From NCBI RefSeq assembly GCF_018691265.1, contig NW_024881278.1, positions 3,176,001 through 3,240,000 of the forward strand: a stretch of 64,000 bases of DNA, given 5' to 3'. Every line of letters starts with the position of its first letter. Positions within the stretch are counted from its first letter, which is position 1. Of this stretch, positions 63,561 to 64,000 are shown one piece after another. The notes under the pieces were generated by a model. That model did no database searches. It was not told where the DNA came from and was given only the letters and a program-made list of their open reading frames with translations. The position numbers were made by a program, and so were the translations under genes. This DNA comes from Tyto alba (taxonomy: Eukaryota > Chordata > Aves > Strigiformes > Tytonidae).

Positions 63561-64000
63561 TACCTTGCCGGGGTTTCCCCCAGCAGTGCTTTTTTTTTTT
63601 TTTTTTTACAAAAAAAAAAAAAGAAAAAAAAAATTTTGATTTTTGTCAGGTTTTTTTTTTTCCAGGAGAAGTTGCTCCCAACTTTCTGTGAATATCATGT
63701 GCTTTTGGGTTTCACCCAGAAAACAGGTACCCAGAGAGATGTACAGCCGCTCCTGGAAATGCTCCTGTATACATCTGCTTGCTCTTTTTTTGCCTCTAAA
63801 GGGTTAGAAATGCCTGCGATCGACTCCGTTCTTAGCCTCAGATCATCCTAGCTAAAGAAAATGAGCGGCACAGTGACAGCCGTGCTTGAATAACGCTCGA
63901 GCCTCAGACCAGAGGAGAGGTGCTTTTTTTCTTGGTATCGATCAGACCTTGAGAATTTCTTACCAACCTACCAGCAGCTCGCAGGCTGCCTTTCTTCCTC
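63561..64000. other. Probable intron 1 start, with T/A tract
   Basis: T18 at 63,590-63,607 is followed by an A-rich run to about 63,631, giving an oligo-T/oligo-A palindrome. A T12CCAG acceptor-like site ends at 63,665. It is followed by a 61-bp open segment and a CAG|GTACCC donor-like site at 63,727. This could be a small exon but has no recognised protein. Nothing else seen to the window end. Confidence 0.35.

Noticed and set aside
1..64000. Endogenous retrovirus or LTR element
   Set aside because: No gag, protease, RT (other than CR1) or envelope signatures, and no paired LTRs were seen.

Overview
The window is 64 kb of vertebrate nuclear DNA, most likely from a bird. The best evidence is a set of CR1 LINE fragments of avian or reptilian type, one of which is a 1.3 kb 5'-truncated copy close to the young avian CR1 consensus as I recall it. 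Interspersed repeats are otherwise sparse. There are CpG-island promoters and GC-rich minisatellites, and no Alu-, B1- or L1-like repeats. I cannot name the species. I see no bacterial, phage or retroviral genes, no CRISPR array and no rRNA. Nearly all open frames here are chance or shadow frames.

Layout. Positions 1-13,300 are AT-rich unique sequence, with a CpG island at 1.66-2.09 kb and one unexplained protein-like 74-codon frame at 6.48-6.70 kb. A decayed old CR1 lies at 13.34-14.57 kb. Positions 14.6-32.7 kb show no recognisable gene, only a weak TATA/GC candidate promoter at 27.4 kb. The best protein-coding feature is on the minus strand at 32,796-33,231. It is a 5' coding exon of a short-chain dehydrogenase/reductase (SDR) of the HSD17B2/HSD11B2/RDH branch, with an N-terminal membrane hairpin, a correct phase-1 splice donor and a degraded cofactor glycine motif. 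A minisatellite of about 90 copies of a 14-bp unit follows at 35.07-36.33 kb. All six reading frames are open through it, and it carries a nearly perfect 350-bp higher-order repeat. At 37.09-37.43 kb is a CpG island with a YY1-type ATG context on the plus strand. The minisatellite therefore sits between two divergently oriented candidate promoters.

Positions 37.5-61.3 kb are largely featureless, with an inverted pair of short CR1 tails at 40.1-40.35 kb and several perfect hairpins at 44.9, 48.4 and 54.4 kb. At 61.3-62.95 kb a CR1 LINE appears to have inserted into a GGGTG-rich simple repeat, which is found on both flanks. It is followed by a strong G-quadruplex motif and then a CpG-island promoter at 62.95-63.56 kb. 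That promoter has a candidate non-coding first exon carrying a start-stop ATGTAG and a six-codon uORF, with a splice donor at 63,271. The gene would continue beyond the window.

No exon other than the SDR exon can be tied to a named family, so no pathway can be reconstructed. The most unusual item is the six-frame-open minisatellite. The second is the SDR exon without the canonical TGxxxGxG motif.
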